Shown: one piece after another, positions 52,608-62,647 of the stretch | Layout of the letters: every line of letters begins with the position of its first letter | Position numbering within the stretch: the stretch's first letter is position 1 | Assembly: GCF_023195695.1 (NCBI RefSeq) | Contig: NZ_JALPQG010000001.1 | Location: 372,001-436,000, forward strand | Origin: Aliiroseovarius sp. S1339 | Lineage (GTDB): Bacteria; Pseudomonadota; Alphaproteobacteria; Rhodobacterales; Rhodobacteraceae | Reading direction: 5' to 3' | Length of the DNA stretch: 64,000 bases | Position numbers and translations under genes: made by a program | Notes under the pieces: model-generated | What the model was told of the DNA's origin: nothing | Seen by the model: only the letters and a program-made list of their open reading frames with translations | Database searches by the model: none

Positions 52608-54014
52608 ATGAGCGTTAAAGACGTACTCAAACAGATCGAGGAAGACGACATTGCCTATGTCGACATCCGTTTCACCGATGTGCGCGGCAAGCTGCAGCAC
52701 GTGACCGTGGATTGCGACCTTGTCGACGAAGACTTCCTTGAAGAAGGCTTCATGTTCGACGGCTCGTCCATCGCGGGCTGGAAGTCGATTGAAAACTCGG
52801 ACATGAAGCTCATGGCGGACCTGGACAGCACCTATATTGACCCGTTCTATGCGGAAAAAACCCTGTGCATCCACTGTTCAATCGTTGAGCCGGACACCGG
52901 CGAGGCATATGGTCGTGACCCCCGCGGCACCGCCCAGAAGGCTGAGGCTTACCTGAAATCATCGGGCATCGGCGACGTGGCCTATATGGGGCCGGAAGCC
53001 GAGTTCTTCCTGTTTGACGATGTGCGTTTCTCAAACACCATCAACAAAGTCTCGTTTGAAGTGGACGCGGTGGACGCGTCGTGGAATTCAGACACCGAAT
53101 ACGAAATGGGCAACACCGGTCACCGTCCGGGCCTGAAAGGCGGCTATTTCCCCGTGAATCCGATTGACGACGCGCAAGACCTGCGGTCGGAAATGCTGAC
53201 CACGATGAAACAGCTTGGCATGAAAACCGACAAGCATCACCACGAGGTCGCCTCGTGCCAGCACGAGCTTGGCCTAATCTTCGACAGCCTGACCAAACAG
53301 GCTGATGAACTTCAGAAGTACAAGTATGTCATCCACAACGTAGCGCACGCTTACGGCAAAACGGCGACGTTCATGCCCAAGCCGATTGCGGGCGACAACG
53401 GCACCGGGATGCACGTGAACATGTCGATCTGGAAAGACGGCAAGCCGCTGTTTGCGGGCGACAAGTATGCTGACCTCAGCCAGGAAGCGATCTGGTTCAT
53501 TGGCGGCATCCTGAAGCACGCCAAGACGCTGAACGCTTTCACCAACCCGTCGACCAACAGCTACAAGCGCCTGATCCCCGGTTTTGAAGCCCCCGTCCTG
53601 CGCGCCTATTCGGCCCGTAACCGGTCGGGTTGCGTCCGTATCCCGTGGACGGAAAGCCCGAAAGCCAAGCGCGTGGAAGCCCGTTTCCCTGACCCCGCCG
53701 CGAACCCTTATCTGTGCTTCGCAGCGCTGCTTATGGCTGGCCTTGACGGCATCAAGAACAAGATTGACCCCGGCCCCGCGCAGGACAAGAACCTCTATGA
53801 TCTTCCGGCAGAAGAGCTGGAAGGCATCGACACAGTCTGCGCGTCCCTGCGTGAAGCACTGGAAAGTCTGGCAGCAGATCACGACTTCCTGCTGGCCGGC
53901 GACGTGTTCACCAAAGACCAGATCGACGGCTATATGGAGCTAAAATGGGACGAGGTTTTTGCATTCGAACAGACCCCTCACCCCATTGAATACCAGATGT
54001 ATTACAGCTGCTAG
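52608..54014 (+). CDS. glnA: glutamine synthetase type I
   Basis: Dodecameric enzyme that makes glutamine from glutamate, ammonia and ATP. The 468-aa product includes the beta-grasp N-terminus, FDGSSIAGW, the ATP-binding KPIAGDNGTGMHVNMS and the adenylylation tyrosine Y397 in NLYDLP, so control by GlnE is expected. It forms the classic glnB-glnA operon and is followed by a terminator. Confidence 0.98.
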   Translation: MSVKDVLKQIEEDDIAYVDIRFTDVRGKLQHVTVDCDLVDEDFLEEGFMFDGSSIAGWKSIENSDMKLMADLDSTYIDPFYAEKTLCIHCSIVEPDTGEAYGRDPRGTAQKAEAYLKSSGIGDVAYMGPEAEFFLFDDVRFSNTINKVSFEVDAVDASWNSDTEYEMGNTGHRPGLKGGYFPVNPIDDAQDLRSEMLTTMKQLGMKTDKHHHEVASCQHELGLIFDSLTKQADELQKYKYVIHNVAHAYGKTATFMPKPIAGDNGTGMHVNMSIWKDGKPLFAGDKYADLSQEAIWFIGGILKHAKTLNAFTNPSTNSYKRLIPGFEAPVLRAYSARNRSGCVRIPWTESPKAKRVEARFPDPAANPYLCFAALLMAGLDGIKNKIDPGPAQDKNLYDLPAEELEGIDTVCASLREALESLAADHDFLLAGDVFTKDQIDGYMELKWDEVFAFEQTPHPIEYQMYYSC

Positions 54015-54044
54015 GAGCAGGGCAGGTTGAGCTGCACAAACACG

Positions 54045-54073
54045 AAAGGGCGCCAAATTCGGCGCCCTTTTTC
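54045..54073 (+). terminator. terminator of glnB-glnA
   Basis: 10-bp stem aaagggcgcc / ggcgcccttt, loop aaattc, then ttt. Confidence 0.85.
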
Positions 54074-54196
54074 ATTGTGACTGGGTCATACCAGCACTGA
54101 AAGACTTTTCTGTTCTAGCGTTTCCACCAACATTCCGCGGGCGTCATCCCGGCCTGACGGGAACCAGTCATTAACCCAACTATCCACCGCAACTCA

Positions 54197-54445
54197 TTAC
54201 TGAGCGCGGTATACCTTCAGTTGCTCAGCCCCGCGGCCAATGCAAATCCGATCTGCTTCACGCTTGGTCATGCTTTCGGGTTTTGAAATCGCTTCATCCC
54301 ACTGAACACGATCAGGCGTGTAAAGCTGGCACGTCACCTTGCCTTTCGGCGTGTTCACCTCGACGGGTGTGCTTTCATAGCTGGAACGCAGACAGCCCGA
54401 CAACAACACGGCCCCTGCCAGCACGATAAATCCAGTTCGCATCAT
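54197..54445 (-). CDS. small lipoprotein of unknown function
   Basis: 82-aa protein with a lipoprotein signal: hydrophobic segment and lipobox LSGC (C18), then KGKVTCQLYTPDRVQWDEAISKP and MTKREADRICIGRG. Two extra Cys could form a disulfide. Two adjacent ATG codons (54445, 54442) are possible starts. No family recognised. The 470-bp stretch 54446-54918 upstream is AT-richer, contains no gene I can support, only a 78-codon open frame (54601-54837) without recognisable features. Confidence 0.75.
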   Translation of the reverse strand: MMRTGFIVLAGAVLLSGCLRSSYESTPVEVNTPKGKVTCQLYTPDRVQWDEAISKPESMTKREADRICIGRGAEQLKVYRAQ

Positions 54446-54918
54446 TTTTTCAACCTCTCAAACCAAGCTGCTTGCGAAGAAGCTGCGGACTTTCACAGCC
54501 TCTATTTTTTTGTTGGTCGATATCTCATGTCGCTCCAACCGATAGTCATATGCACCTCTTTTTCAAGGCGTTTCATGAAATAAGTGTTGAAAAACAACAT
54601 TTACGCACCGAAAAATAGCATCTCCCGCTCTAATTCAACCAAGCATAGATTTTCGTCCGATTCATCGGCGGATGACCGCCAAGGTTCGACCAGAAAACCC
54701 AAAAAAAGAACTAGCCAAGGGAATCGGTGCTGATTTTCGGGCGACTTAAGTGCGTATTGAAAACACCGCCCAAGTTTCCTTGGCTCGCGATAGATATAAC
54801 TTTTGACCAGAGCGGGACCGGTAGTTTCCGCGTCCATGTGTCGTCTTGGGTGAAGATTTTCCCAGCGCCATCAGTGTGTCAAACTTGGCAACCGTTTCGG
54901 TCAACAGCCTAGTCGCCG

Positions 54919-55818
54919 TTATGGCAGCGCAAACCGCGCAAATAGTCCATAGTGGTCCGAGCCAAGGCGCTCTAGACGCTGCACGCTGCCATCGCCACCG
55001 CTGACCAGCACATGATCTATCGGCACCCGCATCCAACCTTGCAACTTGGTCAATGTCACATGCGGCGGGCCGATCCGTTGGGTAGAGCTGGCCAGCTCGA
55101 TACTGCTCAATGCGTCACTCCAAGGGACCATGTTGAAGTCACCACCAATGACCAGCGGCCCACCCGCGTTATCACGTGCAAGTTCGCCAAGAATGGGCAG
55201 AAGCCGCGCGATATGGGCGGGCTGACTTTTCGGCCAAGGCCAATGCAGGTGGATCGAAACGACCCAAACCCGCCCTTTGGGTGTAGTGACCTGCATTGCG
55301 GCCAACCCATCAGCCTCAGCACAGAAGCCCGTCCCCGCCACTATCGGCCAGCGCGACGCAACCGCCACCCCGCCAACGGTCGCGAACGGGCAGAACTGGC
55401 GAGCTATATAGATGTCGTCCAGTGGGTCGAAAACCGCCATGTTTGCCCCGCTGACTTCCTGCAAAGTCAAAAAGTCAGGACGACGCGCCAGCACATCCGC
55501 TGCCAGCAGCGCGGGATCATCAACCAGAAAACGCATGTTCTTTTGATAAAGGCTTAGGTCGGCCCTGCCCGACGCGCTGACAGCCCCGCTCATCCAGAAG
55601 ATCGGACCCAGCGCGACACCTGCCGCAACAATGCCGCACAGCGCCCACCAACGCGCAGAGGCGATCCAAAGCAGGGCTGCCAAAAACAAAATCGCCACCG
55701 CTATCTGCGGACGGAACACGGCCAGGCTGTCACCAGCCGGATGGTACTTCCCCAAATAACCCGCAGCCAGCGCGATAAGTGCCAGCAATAACAGGTTTTT
55801 CAGACCACGTTTCATCAT
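54919..55818 (-). CDS. membrane-anchored endonuclease/exonuclease/phosphatase family protein
   Basis: 299 aa. The N-terminal part has two to three transmembrane helices (about 8-22, 38-54, 57-76), then an EEP-fold domain with TLQEV (metal Glu), SIHLHWP, GGDFNMVPWSD, PIDHVLV and the terminal SDHYGL (catalytic His). Substrates of this family vary (nucleic acids, phospholipids, inositol phosphates), so none is assigned. It likely acts on the periplasmic side. Stands alone on the minus strand. Confidence 0.87.
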   Translation of the reverse strand: MMKRGLKNLLLLALIALAAGYLGKYHPAGDSLAVFRPQIAVAILFLAALLWIASARWWALCGIVAAGVALGPIFWMSGAVSASGRADLSLYQKNMRFLVDDPALLAADVLARRPDFLTLQEVSGANMAVFDPLDDIYIARQFCPFATVGGVAVASRWPIVAGTGFCAEADGLAAMQVTTPKGRVWVVSIHLHWPWPKSQPAHIARLLPILGELARDNAGGPLVIGGDFNMVPWSDALSSIELASSTQRIGPPHVTLTKLQGWMRVPIDHVLVSGGDGSVQRLERLGSDHYGLFARFALP

Positions 55819-55946
55819 GCGCCCTTGTTACCCCCATTGCCGAAGAAAGGAACATTCAATCACCCTTGCGTGAGCAACGCTCCGCCGATCTTGTGAGCTA
55901 AGCGTAGGATGCCCAATGTGCAAGCACGCACCGATGGGAGTCGCCG

Positions 55947-57161
55947 ATGAAAACCGAAAAATTCAGTTTCACTGGTCATGCAGGACACGCATTGGCCGCA
56001 CGGCTTGATTTGCCGGACGGTCCACACTTGGCGACCGCCCTGTTTGCGCACTGCTTTACCTGCGGCAAGGATATTGCTGCGGCGCGCCGGATTGCGGCCC
56101 GGCTGGCGGGTCTTGGGATTGCAGTGCTGCGGTTCGATTTCACCGGGCTGGGTCATTCGGATGGAGAGTTTGAGAACACACATTTCTCGTCCAATGTCGA
56201 TGACATCGTGCTTGCCGCAAAGGCATTGTCTGACCGTGGCATGTCCCCCAGCCTTTTGATCGGGCACTCGCTGGGCGGGGCCGCGATTATCAAAGCCGCT
56301 AGCCTGTTGCCCGACACCAAAGCTGTCGTCACCATAGGCGCCCCGGCGGATCCCGCCCATGTGGTGGATAATTTTCGCGAAGCGGTGCCGCGCATCCGTG
56401 CCGAAGGCAGCGCCGAGGTTCGATTGGGCGGCCGTCCCTTCCGCGTCAGCCACGAATTTATCAAAGACGTTGAAGCCAGCGATCTGGACACGGTGCTTGG
56501 CACGTTGAAGCCCTCGCTTCTTGTGTTGCATGCGCCACGCGATGAAGTCGTCTCGATCGACAATGCCGCGCGCATCTTTATGGCCGCAAAACACCCGAAA
56601 AGCTTTGTGACGCTGGATGATGCGGATCACCTCATCTCTCGCGTTGCGGATGCGGAATATGCGGCAGATGTGATCGCCGCTTGGGCCGCCAAATATGTCG
56701 AACTGGCACCCCCTGCCCCACCGCCGGGTGCCCCGGAGGGCATCGTGCGCGCGTCAGAAGCCGACCCGCGCGGCTTCTTGCAAGACATTCAATCCGGGCC
56801 GAACCACCATACATTCGCGGACGAACCGCTGGCCTATGGCGGCACCAACAAGGGCATGTCGCCCTATGGATTTCTGGCCGCTGGTCTGGCGGCCTGCACG
56901 TCCATGACCATCCGGATGTATGCCCGGCGCAAAGGGTGGCCGCTTGACCATGTCCGGGTCGATGTCAGTCACGACAAGGTCCACGCACAAGATGCCGAAA
57001 CCGGCACGCGCGACCGGATCGACCAGTTTCGCCGCGAAATTTATCTGCAGGGCGCGCTGGACGCCGACCAAAAGGCACGCCTGCTTGAAATCGCAGATCG
57101 CTGCCCGGTCCACCGCACACTGGAAGGCTCAAGCGAGGTCGTGACGGTTCTGGCCGAATAA
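55947..57161 (+). CDS. alpha/beta hydrolase - OsmC fusion protein
   Basis: 404 aa. Residues 1-250 form an alpha/beta hydrolase with the nucleophile S108 in GHSLGGA; residues about 260-404 form an OsmC/Ohr domain with the reactive Cys pair in AACTSMTIRMYARRKGW and DRCPVHRTLEG. OsmC proteins reduce organic hydroperoxides; the hydrolase may release substrates such as ester-bound peroxides. This fusion recurs in proteobacteria. A standalone gene with its own promoter region. Confidence 0.92.
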   Translation: MKTEKFSFTGHAGHALAARLDLPDGPHLATALFAHCFTCGKDIAAARRIAARLAGLGIAVLRFDFTGLGHSDGEFENTHFSSNVDDIVLAAKALSDRGMSPSLLIGHSLGGAAIIKAASLLPDTKAVVTIGAPADPAHVVDNFREAVPRIRAEGSAEVRLGGRPFRVSHEFIKDVEASDLDTVLGTLKPSLLVLHAPRDEVVSIDNAARIFMAAKHPKSFVTLDDADHLISRVADAEYAADVIAAWAAKYVELAPPAPPPGAPEGIVRASEADPRGFLQDIQSGPNHHTFADEPLAYGGTNKGMSPYGFLAAGLAACTSMTIRMYARRKGWPLDHVRVDVSHDKVHAQDAETGTRDRIDQFRREIYLQGALDADQKARLLEIADRCPVHRTLEGSSEVVTVLAE

Positions 57162-57272
57162 TCTGACATCCCCGTCATTCCGCACAACACTGCGCGGGGA
57201 AATCCGCGTGGGGGGCCTCAGGATCGGCTTTTTGCCTTGACCTAAGCCACCGGCACGTCAAAAACCCCCCTT

Positions 57273-58322
57273 ATGAGTACAGGCAGACTTACCATTGATC
57301 TGGACGCCGTGGCCGCCAACTGGCGGGCGCTGGACGCCAAAACGGGCCAAGACGTGCAAACCGCCGCTGTGGTCAAAGCTGACGCCTATGGGCTTGGCGT
57401 GGCCAAGGTTGCCCGCGCCTTGGCCGCCGCTGGCGCGCGACGTTTCTTTGTGGCCGTGGCCGAAGAAGGTGCCGCCTTGCGCGAAGCGCTTGGTCCGGGG
57501 CCCGAGATCAGCATCTTTGCGGGCCATATGTCTGGCGACACCGACATGATCCATGATCTGGGCCTTGTTCCCATGCTCAATTCGGTCGACCAACTGACCC
57601 GCCATTTCGAAGCCCTGCCCGGCCATCCGTTCGGCGTACAACTGGACACCGGCATGAACCGCTTGGGCATGGAGCCAGCCGAATGGGCCACTCTGCGCGA
57701 TCTGATCGTGTCGCAGAACCCGCGCCTAATCATGAGCCATCTGGCCTGCGCGGACGAGCCCACGCACCTGATGAACCGCCAGCAACTCGACATGTTCCAC
57801 GAGATGACCGAGGGCCTTGACGTGCCGCGCAGCCTATCCGCCACCGGTGGCATCCTGATGGGGGCGGACTATCATTTCGACCTGACCCGCCCCGGCATTG
57901 GCCTGTATGGTGGCCTGCCCTTTGACAGCGCCGAAGCGGTTGTGACGCTTGACCTGCCGGTGGTCCAAATCCGCGACGTCGCCGCTGGTGAAAGCGTCGG
58001 ATATTCAAATGCGTGGATCGCGGAACATCCAACCCGTGTGGCCACGGTCAATGGTGGCTATGCCGACGGGCTTGCCCGCGCAATCTCGAACCACGCGGTT
58101 GTGTTTCACCAAGACACGCCATGCCCAATCCTTGGCCGCGTGTCGATGGACCTTATCACAGTAGATGTGAGCCATCTGAAAGAAACCCCGAAGGCGCTGA
58201 CAATGCTGGGCGACCACCAAAGCCCGGATGATCTGGCTGACGTGGCGGGCACAATTGGCTATGAAGTCCTGACACAACTTGGCGCGCGCTATGCTCGCTA
58301 TTACGCGCGAGGTCGCGGATGA
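57273..58322 (+). CDS. alr: alanine racemase
   Basis: PLP enzyme that makes D-alanine for peptidoglycan. The 349-aa product has the Schiff-base lysine K35 in [10 protein letters not shown], the catalytic tyrosine Y244 in SVGYSNAW, and [12 protein letters not shown]. It overlaps the mlaE-type permease by 4 nt (ATGA), tying cell-wall precursor and lipid transport genes together. Confidence 0.96.
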   Translation: MSTGRLTIDLDAVAANWRALDAKTGQDVQTAAVVKADAYGLGVAKVARALAAAGARRFFVAVAEEGAALREALGPGPEISIFAGHMSGDTDMIHDLGLVPMLNSVDQLTRHFEALPGHPFGVQLDTGMNRLGMEPAEWATLRDLIVSQNPRLIMSHLACADEPTHLMNRQQLDMFHEMTEGLDVPRSLSATGGILMGADYHFDLTRPGIGLYGGLPFDSAEAVVTLDLPVVQIRDVAAGESVGYSNAWIAEHPTRVATVNGGYADGLARAISNHAVVFHQDTPCPILGRVSMDLITVDVSHLKETPKALTMLGDHQSPDDLADVAGTIGYEVLTQLGARYARYYARGRG

Positions 58323-59104
58323 AGCCGCTCACCTACCCATTGGCCACCCTTGGCCGTGCGACATTGGGCTTTCTGGCCATGGTGGGGCGCGTCGCAATTT
58401 TCGCGGGCCAATCGCTCAGCCATATTGTGCGCCCACCTTATTATCCGCGCGAGTTTCTGAACGCGCTGTTGAACATCGGCTATTTCAGCCTGCCGGTCGT
58501 CGGCCTGACCGCGATCTTCACCGGCGCGGCCCTTGCCTTGCAAATCTACTCGGGCGGCCAGCGTTTCTCGGCCGAAGCCGTGGTGCCGCAGATCGTCGCC
58601 ATCGGCATGGTGCGTGAACTTGGCCCGGTGCTTGTGGGCCTGATGATTGCCGCTCGTGTCACCTCCTCCATCGCAGCCGAAATTGCGACGATGAAAGTGA
58701 CCGAGCAGATAGACGCCCTCGTCACCCTGTCCACACACCCGATGAAATACCTGACCGCCCCGCGCGTGCTGGCGGCAATCCTTGTCGTGCCGGCCCTTGT
58801 GGGCATCGGCGATATCATCGGCATCATGGGCGGCTATATCGTGGGCACCAAGCAGTTGGGCTTCGCGCCCGGCGCTTATCTGACCAACACGTGGAACTTC
58901 CTTGAAACCGCCGACATCGTGTCGTCCCTTGTGAAGGGCGCGGTTTTCGGGTTCATTGCCGCCGTGATGGGCTGCTATCACGGGATGAATTCCGGACGCG
59001 GCGCGCAGGGTGTGGGCCGTGCCACCAAAACCTCGGTCGAGGCTGCTGCCATCATGATCCTTGCCGCCAACTTCCTTCTCACCAGCTTCTTCTTTACCTC
59101 ATGA
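58319..59104 (+). CDS. mlaE: MlaE-type phospholipid ABC transporter permease
   Basis: 261-aa inner-membrane protein with 5-6 transmembrane helices and the MlaE family loop ([40 protein letters not shown]). It moves phospholipids with MlaF and a MlaD/MCE partner for outer-membrane lipid asymmetry. Overlaps the ATPase gene by 4 nt. No mlaD follows here. Confidence 0.93.
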   Translation: MKPLTYPLATLGRATLGFLAMVGRVAIFAGQSLSHIVRPPYYPREFLNALLNIGYFSLPVVGLTAIFTGAALALQIYSGGQRFSAEAVVPQIVAIGMVRELGPVLVGLMIAARVTSSIAAEIATMKVTEQIDALVTLSTHPMKYLTAPRVLAAILVVPALVGIGDIIGIMGGYIVGTKQLGFAPGAYLTNTWNFLETADIVSSLVKGAVFGFIAAVMGCYHGMNSGRGAQGVGRATKTSVEAAAIMILAANFLLTSFFFTS

Positions 59105-59847
59105 TTGAATTAACAAACGTCCATAAGAGCTTTGGCCCCAAGAAGGTGCTGGCAGGTGTGAACCTGACCATTCCGCGTGGCGAAAGCATGGTGGTGATCG
59201 GCGGCTCGGGCACCGGGAAATCGGTGCTTCTGAAATGCATCCTTGGCTTGATGACACAAGACAGCGGCACGATCACGCTGGATGGTGAAGACACACTGAA
59301 AGCCGAACGCGACGCGTTTCTGGCCCGCTTCGGGATGCTGTTTCAAGGTGGCGCGCTGTTTGACAGCCTGCCCGTCTGGCAAAACGTCGCCTTCCGCCTG
59401 CTGCGCGGCTCACTCGCCCGCCCGTGGCCTGAAGCACGCGAGATCGCGGTCGAGAAACTGCGCCGTGTCGGTCTGACTGCGGATGTGGCCGACTTGTTCC
59501 CCGCCGAGCTGTCCGGCGGCATGCAAAAACGCGTCGGGCTCGCCCGCGCCATCGCCGCCGAGCCTGAAATCATCTTCTTTGACGAACCCACCACCGGCCT
59601 TGACCCCATCATGTCCGGCGTCATCAACGACCTGATCCGCGAGATCGTCGTCGAAATGGGCGCCACCGCCATGACCATCACCCACGACATGTCGTCCGTG
59701 CGCGTGATCGCTGACAAGGTGGCGATGATACACGGGGGCAAGGTCCAGTGGACGGGTCCGGTGAGTGAGATGGACGCCTCTGGCGATCCGTATCTGACCC
59801 AGTTCATTTCGGGCAGCGCCGAGGGGCCGATTGAGGCGGTGCGTTAA
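59101..59847 (+). CDS. mlaF: MlaF-type ABC transporter ATP-binding protein
   Basis: 248-aa ATPase with Walker A GGSGTGKS (34-41), signature LSGGMQKRVG and Walker B IIFFDEPTTGLDP, then a His switch in ITHDM. It powers the MlaE permease. The usual MCE-domain gene (mlaD) is missing downstream; a PqiA-like gene follows after 142 bp. That spacer (59848-59989) is GC-rich with a compact inverted repeat but no clear terminator. Confidence 0.94.
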   Translation: MIELTNVHKSFGPKKVLAGVNLTIPRGESMVVIGGSGTGKSVLLKCILGLMTQDSGTITLDGEDTLKAERDAFLARFGMLFQGGALFDSLPVWQNVAFRLLRGSLARPWPEAREIAVEKLRRVGLTADVADLFPAELSGGMQKRVGLARAIAAEPEIIFFDEPTTGLDPIMSGVINDLIREIVVEMGATAMTITHDMSSVRVIADKVAMIHGGKVQWTGPVSEMDASGDPYLTQFISGSAEGPIEAVR

Positions 59848-59989
59848 CCACCCCTTCGCCCGGCGGCCCCGCCGGGCAGCGCCCGACCGCCCCCATGCGC
59901 GGGCGCTTCGCTTCCGCCCGCGGTCAGGCTCTGCCCTCTTCTTCCTCTCATAGACTTAGCAATCACTTAACCAGGTTCTCGTTGCCCCC

Positions 59990-60427
59990 ATGCTCAAATA
60001 CCTCAACCTCGCCCTCCTCATCGCCTTCCCCATCGCGTGGTTCGCCCCCCTCATGCGAGCCGGCATCAACCTTCCGCTCTTCGGCCTCAAGGAAGTCAGC
60101 GTGATCTCGGGCCTGCAAGCCCTGTGGGACACGGATGTGATCCTTGCCCTGCTTGTCACTTTCTTCGCGGTGTTCGCCCCGATCATGAAGGTGCTGGGCC
60201 TTGCGCTGATCCAGTTCGGCATGACGCGCCGCAAGATGCTGCCCATCTTCAACGTCTTGGGCAAACTGGCGATGGCCGACATCTTCCTGATCGCGCTTTA
60301 CATCGTCATCGTGAAGGGTGTTGGCATGGCGAAGATTGAAACCGGATGGGGCCTTTATCTGTTCACCGCCTGCGTTCTGACCTCCATCGCGATCAGCTTC
60401 ACGACGGCCAAATGGCAGCGGTTCTGA
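59990..60427 (+). CDS. PqiA-like (paraquat-inducible protein A) membrane protein
   Basis: 145-aa protein with four hydrophobic segments (about 5-24, 45-66, 80-100, 118-136), matching a single PqiA domain (LALLIAFPIAWFAPLM, LWDTDVILALLVTFFAVFAPIMKVLGL). Its position after mlaEF is suggestive: PqiA is a membrane part of the MCE-type lipid system. Oddly, the N-terminal zinc-binding Cys motifs of PqiA proper are missing. radA follows 40 bp later. Confidence 0.8.
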   Translation: MLKYLNLALLIAFPIAWFAPLMRAGINLPLFGLKEVSVISGLQALWDTDVILALLVTFFAVFAPIMKVLGLALIQFGMTRRKMLPIFNVLGKLAMADIFLIALYIVIVKGVGMAKIETGWGLYLFTACVLTSIAISFTTAKWQRF

Positions 60428-60467
60428 CGCCTCTTGCAAGCCCCGGTATCGTCAGGCAAAAAGCCCC

Positions 60468-61835
60468 ATGGCAAAAGCTCAGAAAACCTTCACCTGCAAC
60501 GCCTGCGGCGCGTCCTCGTCCAAATGGTCGGGGCGGTGCGAGGCGTGCGGGGAATGGAACTCGATCGTTGAGGAGGTGCCGCTAAGTGCTGGTCCTGCCT
60601 CGAAATCCTTGGGTGGCAAGCGCGGATCTCCGATCACCCTGACGAACCTGTCCACCGAAGAAGCCCCGCCGCCGCGCACCGAATGCGGCATGGCAGAGCT
60701 TGACCGCGTGCTGGGCGGCGGTCTAGTGCCCGGATCGGCCATTCTTGTGGGCGGCGACCCCGGCATCGGCAAGTCGACCTTGCTTCTGCAGGCCGCTGCG
60801 AAGTTCGCGCGTGCTGGCCTGCCCACAATCTATGTCTCAGGCGAAGAAGCCTCGGCGCAAGTGCGGATGCGGGCACAACGCCTGGGCCTGACCGACGCCC
60901 CTGTTCGGCTGGCCGCCGAAACCAATCTGCGCGACATCATGACGACGCTCGACACCGAACGCCCGGCGCTGGCGATCATCGACTCCATCCAAACCATGTG
61001 GGCCGATCATGTGGACAGCGCGCCGGGATCGGTCAGCCAAGTGCGCACCGCCGCGCATGAGCTGACAACATTTGCCAAGAAACGCGGCATCTCGGTCGTT
61101 CTGGTCGGCCACGTCACTAAGGACGGCCAGATCGCTGGCCCCCGCGTGGTCGAACATATGGTCGACACGGTGCTGTATTTCGAAGGTGAACGTGGCCACC
61201 AGTTCCGCATCCTGCGCGCCGTCAAGAACCGCTTCGGCCCCGCCGACGAAATCGGCGTGTTCGAGATGACAGGCAAAGGCTTGGCCGAGGTTCTGAACCC
61301 GTCCGCCCTGTTCCTGTCTGACCGTGAAGACCCGGCCCCCGGTTCAGTCGTTTTTGCAGGCATCGAAGGCACGCGCCCCGTACTGGTCGAATTTCAGGCC
61401 CTTGTCGCGCCCTCCTCCCTCAGTCAGCCACGGCGAAGCGTTCTGGGCTGGGACAGCGGGCGTCTGGCGATGATTCTGGCCGTCCTTGAAGCCCGCTGCG
61501 GCATCCCCTTCGCCGGGCTGGACGTCTATCTTAACGTGGCAGGCGGCATGAAGATTTCCGAACCCGCTGCCGACCTTGCTGTGGCGGCGGCGCTACTTTC
61601 GGCACGCGAGGACGCTGCAATCCCGAAAGAGACTGTGGTTTTTGGCGAAATCAGTCTATCAGGGGCGTTGCGCCCCGTGGGACAGACCGAAAACCGGTTG
61701 AAAGAAGCGCAAAAACTTGGTTTTACCGCCGCAATCGCGCCCACGCGCAGCAAGATCGGCTCGGGTTCCGGGTTGAAGATACAGAAGATGGCGGACCTGA
61801 CCGGGTTCGTTGGTGAGATTTTCGGGGCCGGTTAG
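60468..61835 (+). CDS. radA: DNA repair protein RadA
   Basis: RecA-like branch-migration factor, 455 aa. It has a C4 zinc motif (C10, C13, C24, C27), Walker A GDPGIGKST (96-104), the family-specific KNRFG (253-257) and a C-terminal Lon-like domain with VYLNVAGGMKISEPAADLA split motif. Usual domain order and length. Confidence 0.96.
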   Translation: MAKAQKTFTCNACGASSSKWSGRCEACGEWNSIVEEVPLSAGPASKSLGGKRGSPITLTNLSTEEAPPPRTECGMAELDRVLGGGLVPGSAILVGGDPGIGKSTLLLQAAAKFARAGLPTIYVSGEEASAQVRMRAQRLGLTDAPVRLAAETNLRDIMTTLDTERPALAIIDSIQTMWADHVDSAPGSVSQVRTAAHELTTFAKKRGISVVLVGHVTKDGQIAGPRVVEHMVDTVLYFEGERGHQFRILRAVKNRFGPADEIGVFEMTGKGLAEVLNPSALFLSDREDPAPGSVVFAGIEGTRPVLVEFQALVAPSSLSQPRRSVLGWDSGRLAMILAVLEARCGIPFAGLDVYLNVAGGMKISEPAADLAVAAALLSAREDAAIPKETVVFGEISLSGALRPVGQTENRLKEAQKLGFTAAIAPTRSKIGSGSGLKIQKMADLTGFVGEIFGAG

Positions 61836-61886
61836 CCCCTTGATAAAGGACGGTCACGAGCTTTTGCCGGGCCGAAGTGAGACGAC

Positions 61887-62450
61887 ATGGAAGGCTTTAC
61901 CTTGATTGACGGGATCGTTGCGGCGGTTATCCTGATTTCGGCCATTCTGGCTTATTCGCGCGGGTTTGTGCGCGAAGGCATGTCCATCCTTGGATGGATC
62001 GCGGCGGCCATTCTGGCGTATATCTTTGCACCCCGCGCCCTGCCGCTGGTCAAGGAAATCCCGGTCCTGAAGGACTTCATCGCCGACAGTTGCGAATTGT
62101 CGATGATCGCGGCCTTTGCGGGTGTCTTTGCCTTGGCGCTGGTGATTGTGTCGATCTTCACACCACTGTTTTCATCTGCCGTCCAGCGGTCCGCCCTTGG
62201 CGGCGTGGACCAGTCGCTTGGCTTTATTTTTGGTGTAGCGCGCGGCCTCCTTTTGGTGGCCATCGCACTGGTCGTTTATGACCGCATCGTCACCACGGAC
62301 ACGATCCCAATGGTCGATGACAGCCGCACCGCCAAGATTTTCGCGCGCACTCAAGACAAAATCAACGAACAGATCCCGGAAGACGCCCCCGGTTGGATCG
62401 TCGGTAAATACGAAGAACTTGTTGGCGCCTGCTCAACGGGCATTCAATAA
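61887..62450 (+). CDS. cvpA: CvpA family membrane protein
   Basis: 187-aa protein with four transmembrane segments (about 7-25, 28-46, 66-86, 107-126) and the family pattern AYSRGFVREGMSILGWIAAAI. CvpA is linked to colicin V production and envelope homeostasis. The order cvpA-purF is widespread in proteobacteria, although a terminator lies between here. Confidence 0.93.
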   Translation: MEGFTLIDGIVAAVILISAILAYSRGFVREGMSILGWIAAAILAYIFAPRALPLVKEIPVLKDFIADSCELSMIAAFAGVFALALVIVSIFTPLFSSAVQRSALGGVDQSLGFIFGVARGLLLVAIALVVYDRIVTTDTIPMVDDSRTAKIFARTQDKINEQIPEDAPGWIVGKYEELVGACSTGIQ

Positions 62451-62485
62451 TCTCCGCCACAGCAAGCCAAAATGTTTGACTGTTT

Positions 62486-62516
62486 GAAACGCGTCTGATC
62501 GGGCGCGTTTCTTTTT
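62486..62516 (+). terminator. terminator between cvpA and purF
   Basis: 8-bp stem gaaacgcg / cgcgtttc, loop tctgatcggg, then tttt. Confidence 0.7.
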
Positions 62517-62647
62517 CTGCGCCCGAACTGCACCTGATCCCACGCCCAACTCCGCGCAAAAACGCCATGGTCACCAGATAGTTTCGTGACAGATCGTGGC
62601 CTGTCGATTAAGACGGAGCCAACGCCACGGAATCGGAGTTCGCTGCC

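Noticed and set aside
54601-54837. 78-codon minus-strand ORF
   Set aside because: No ribosome-binding site, no recognisable motif and no conserved context; it lies in an AT-richer spacer.
59859-59876. Inverted repeat cccggcgg / ccgccggg after mlaF as a terminator
   Set aside because: The loop would be only 2 nt and no T-tract follows, so it is not listed as a feature.
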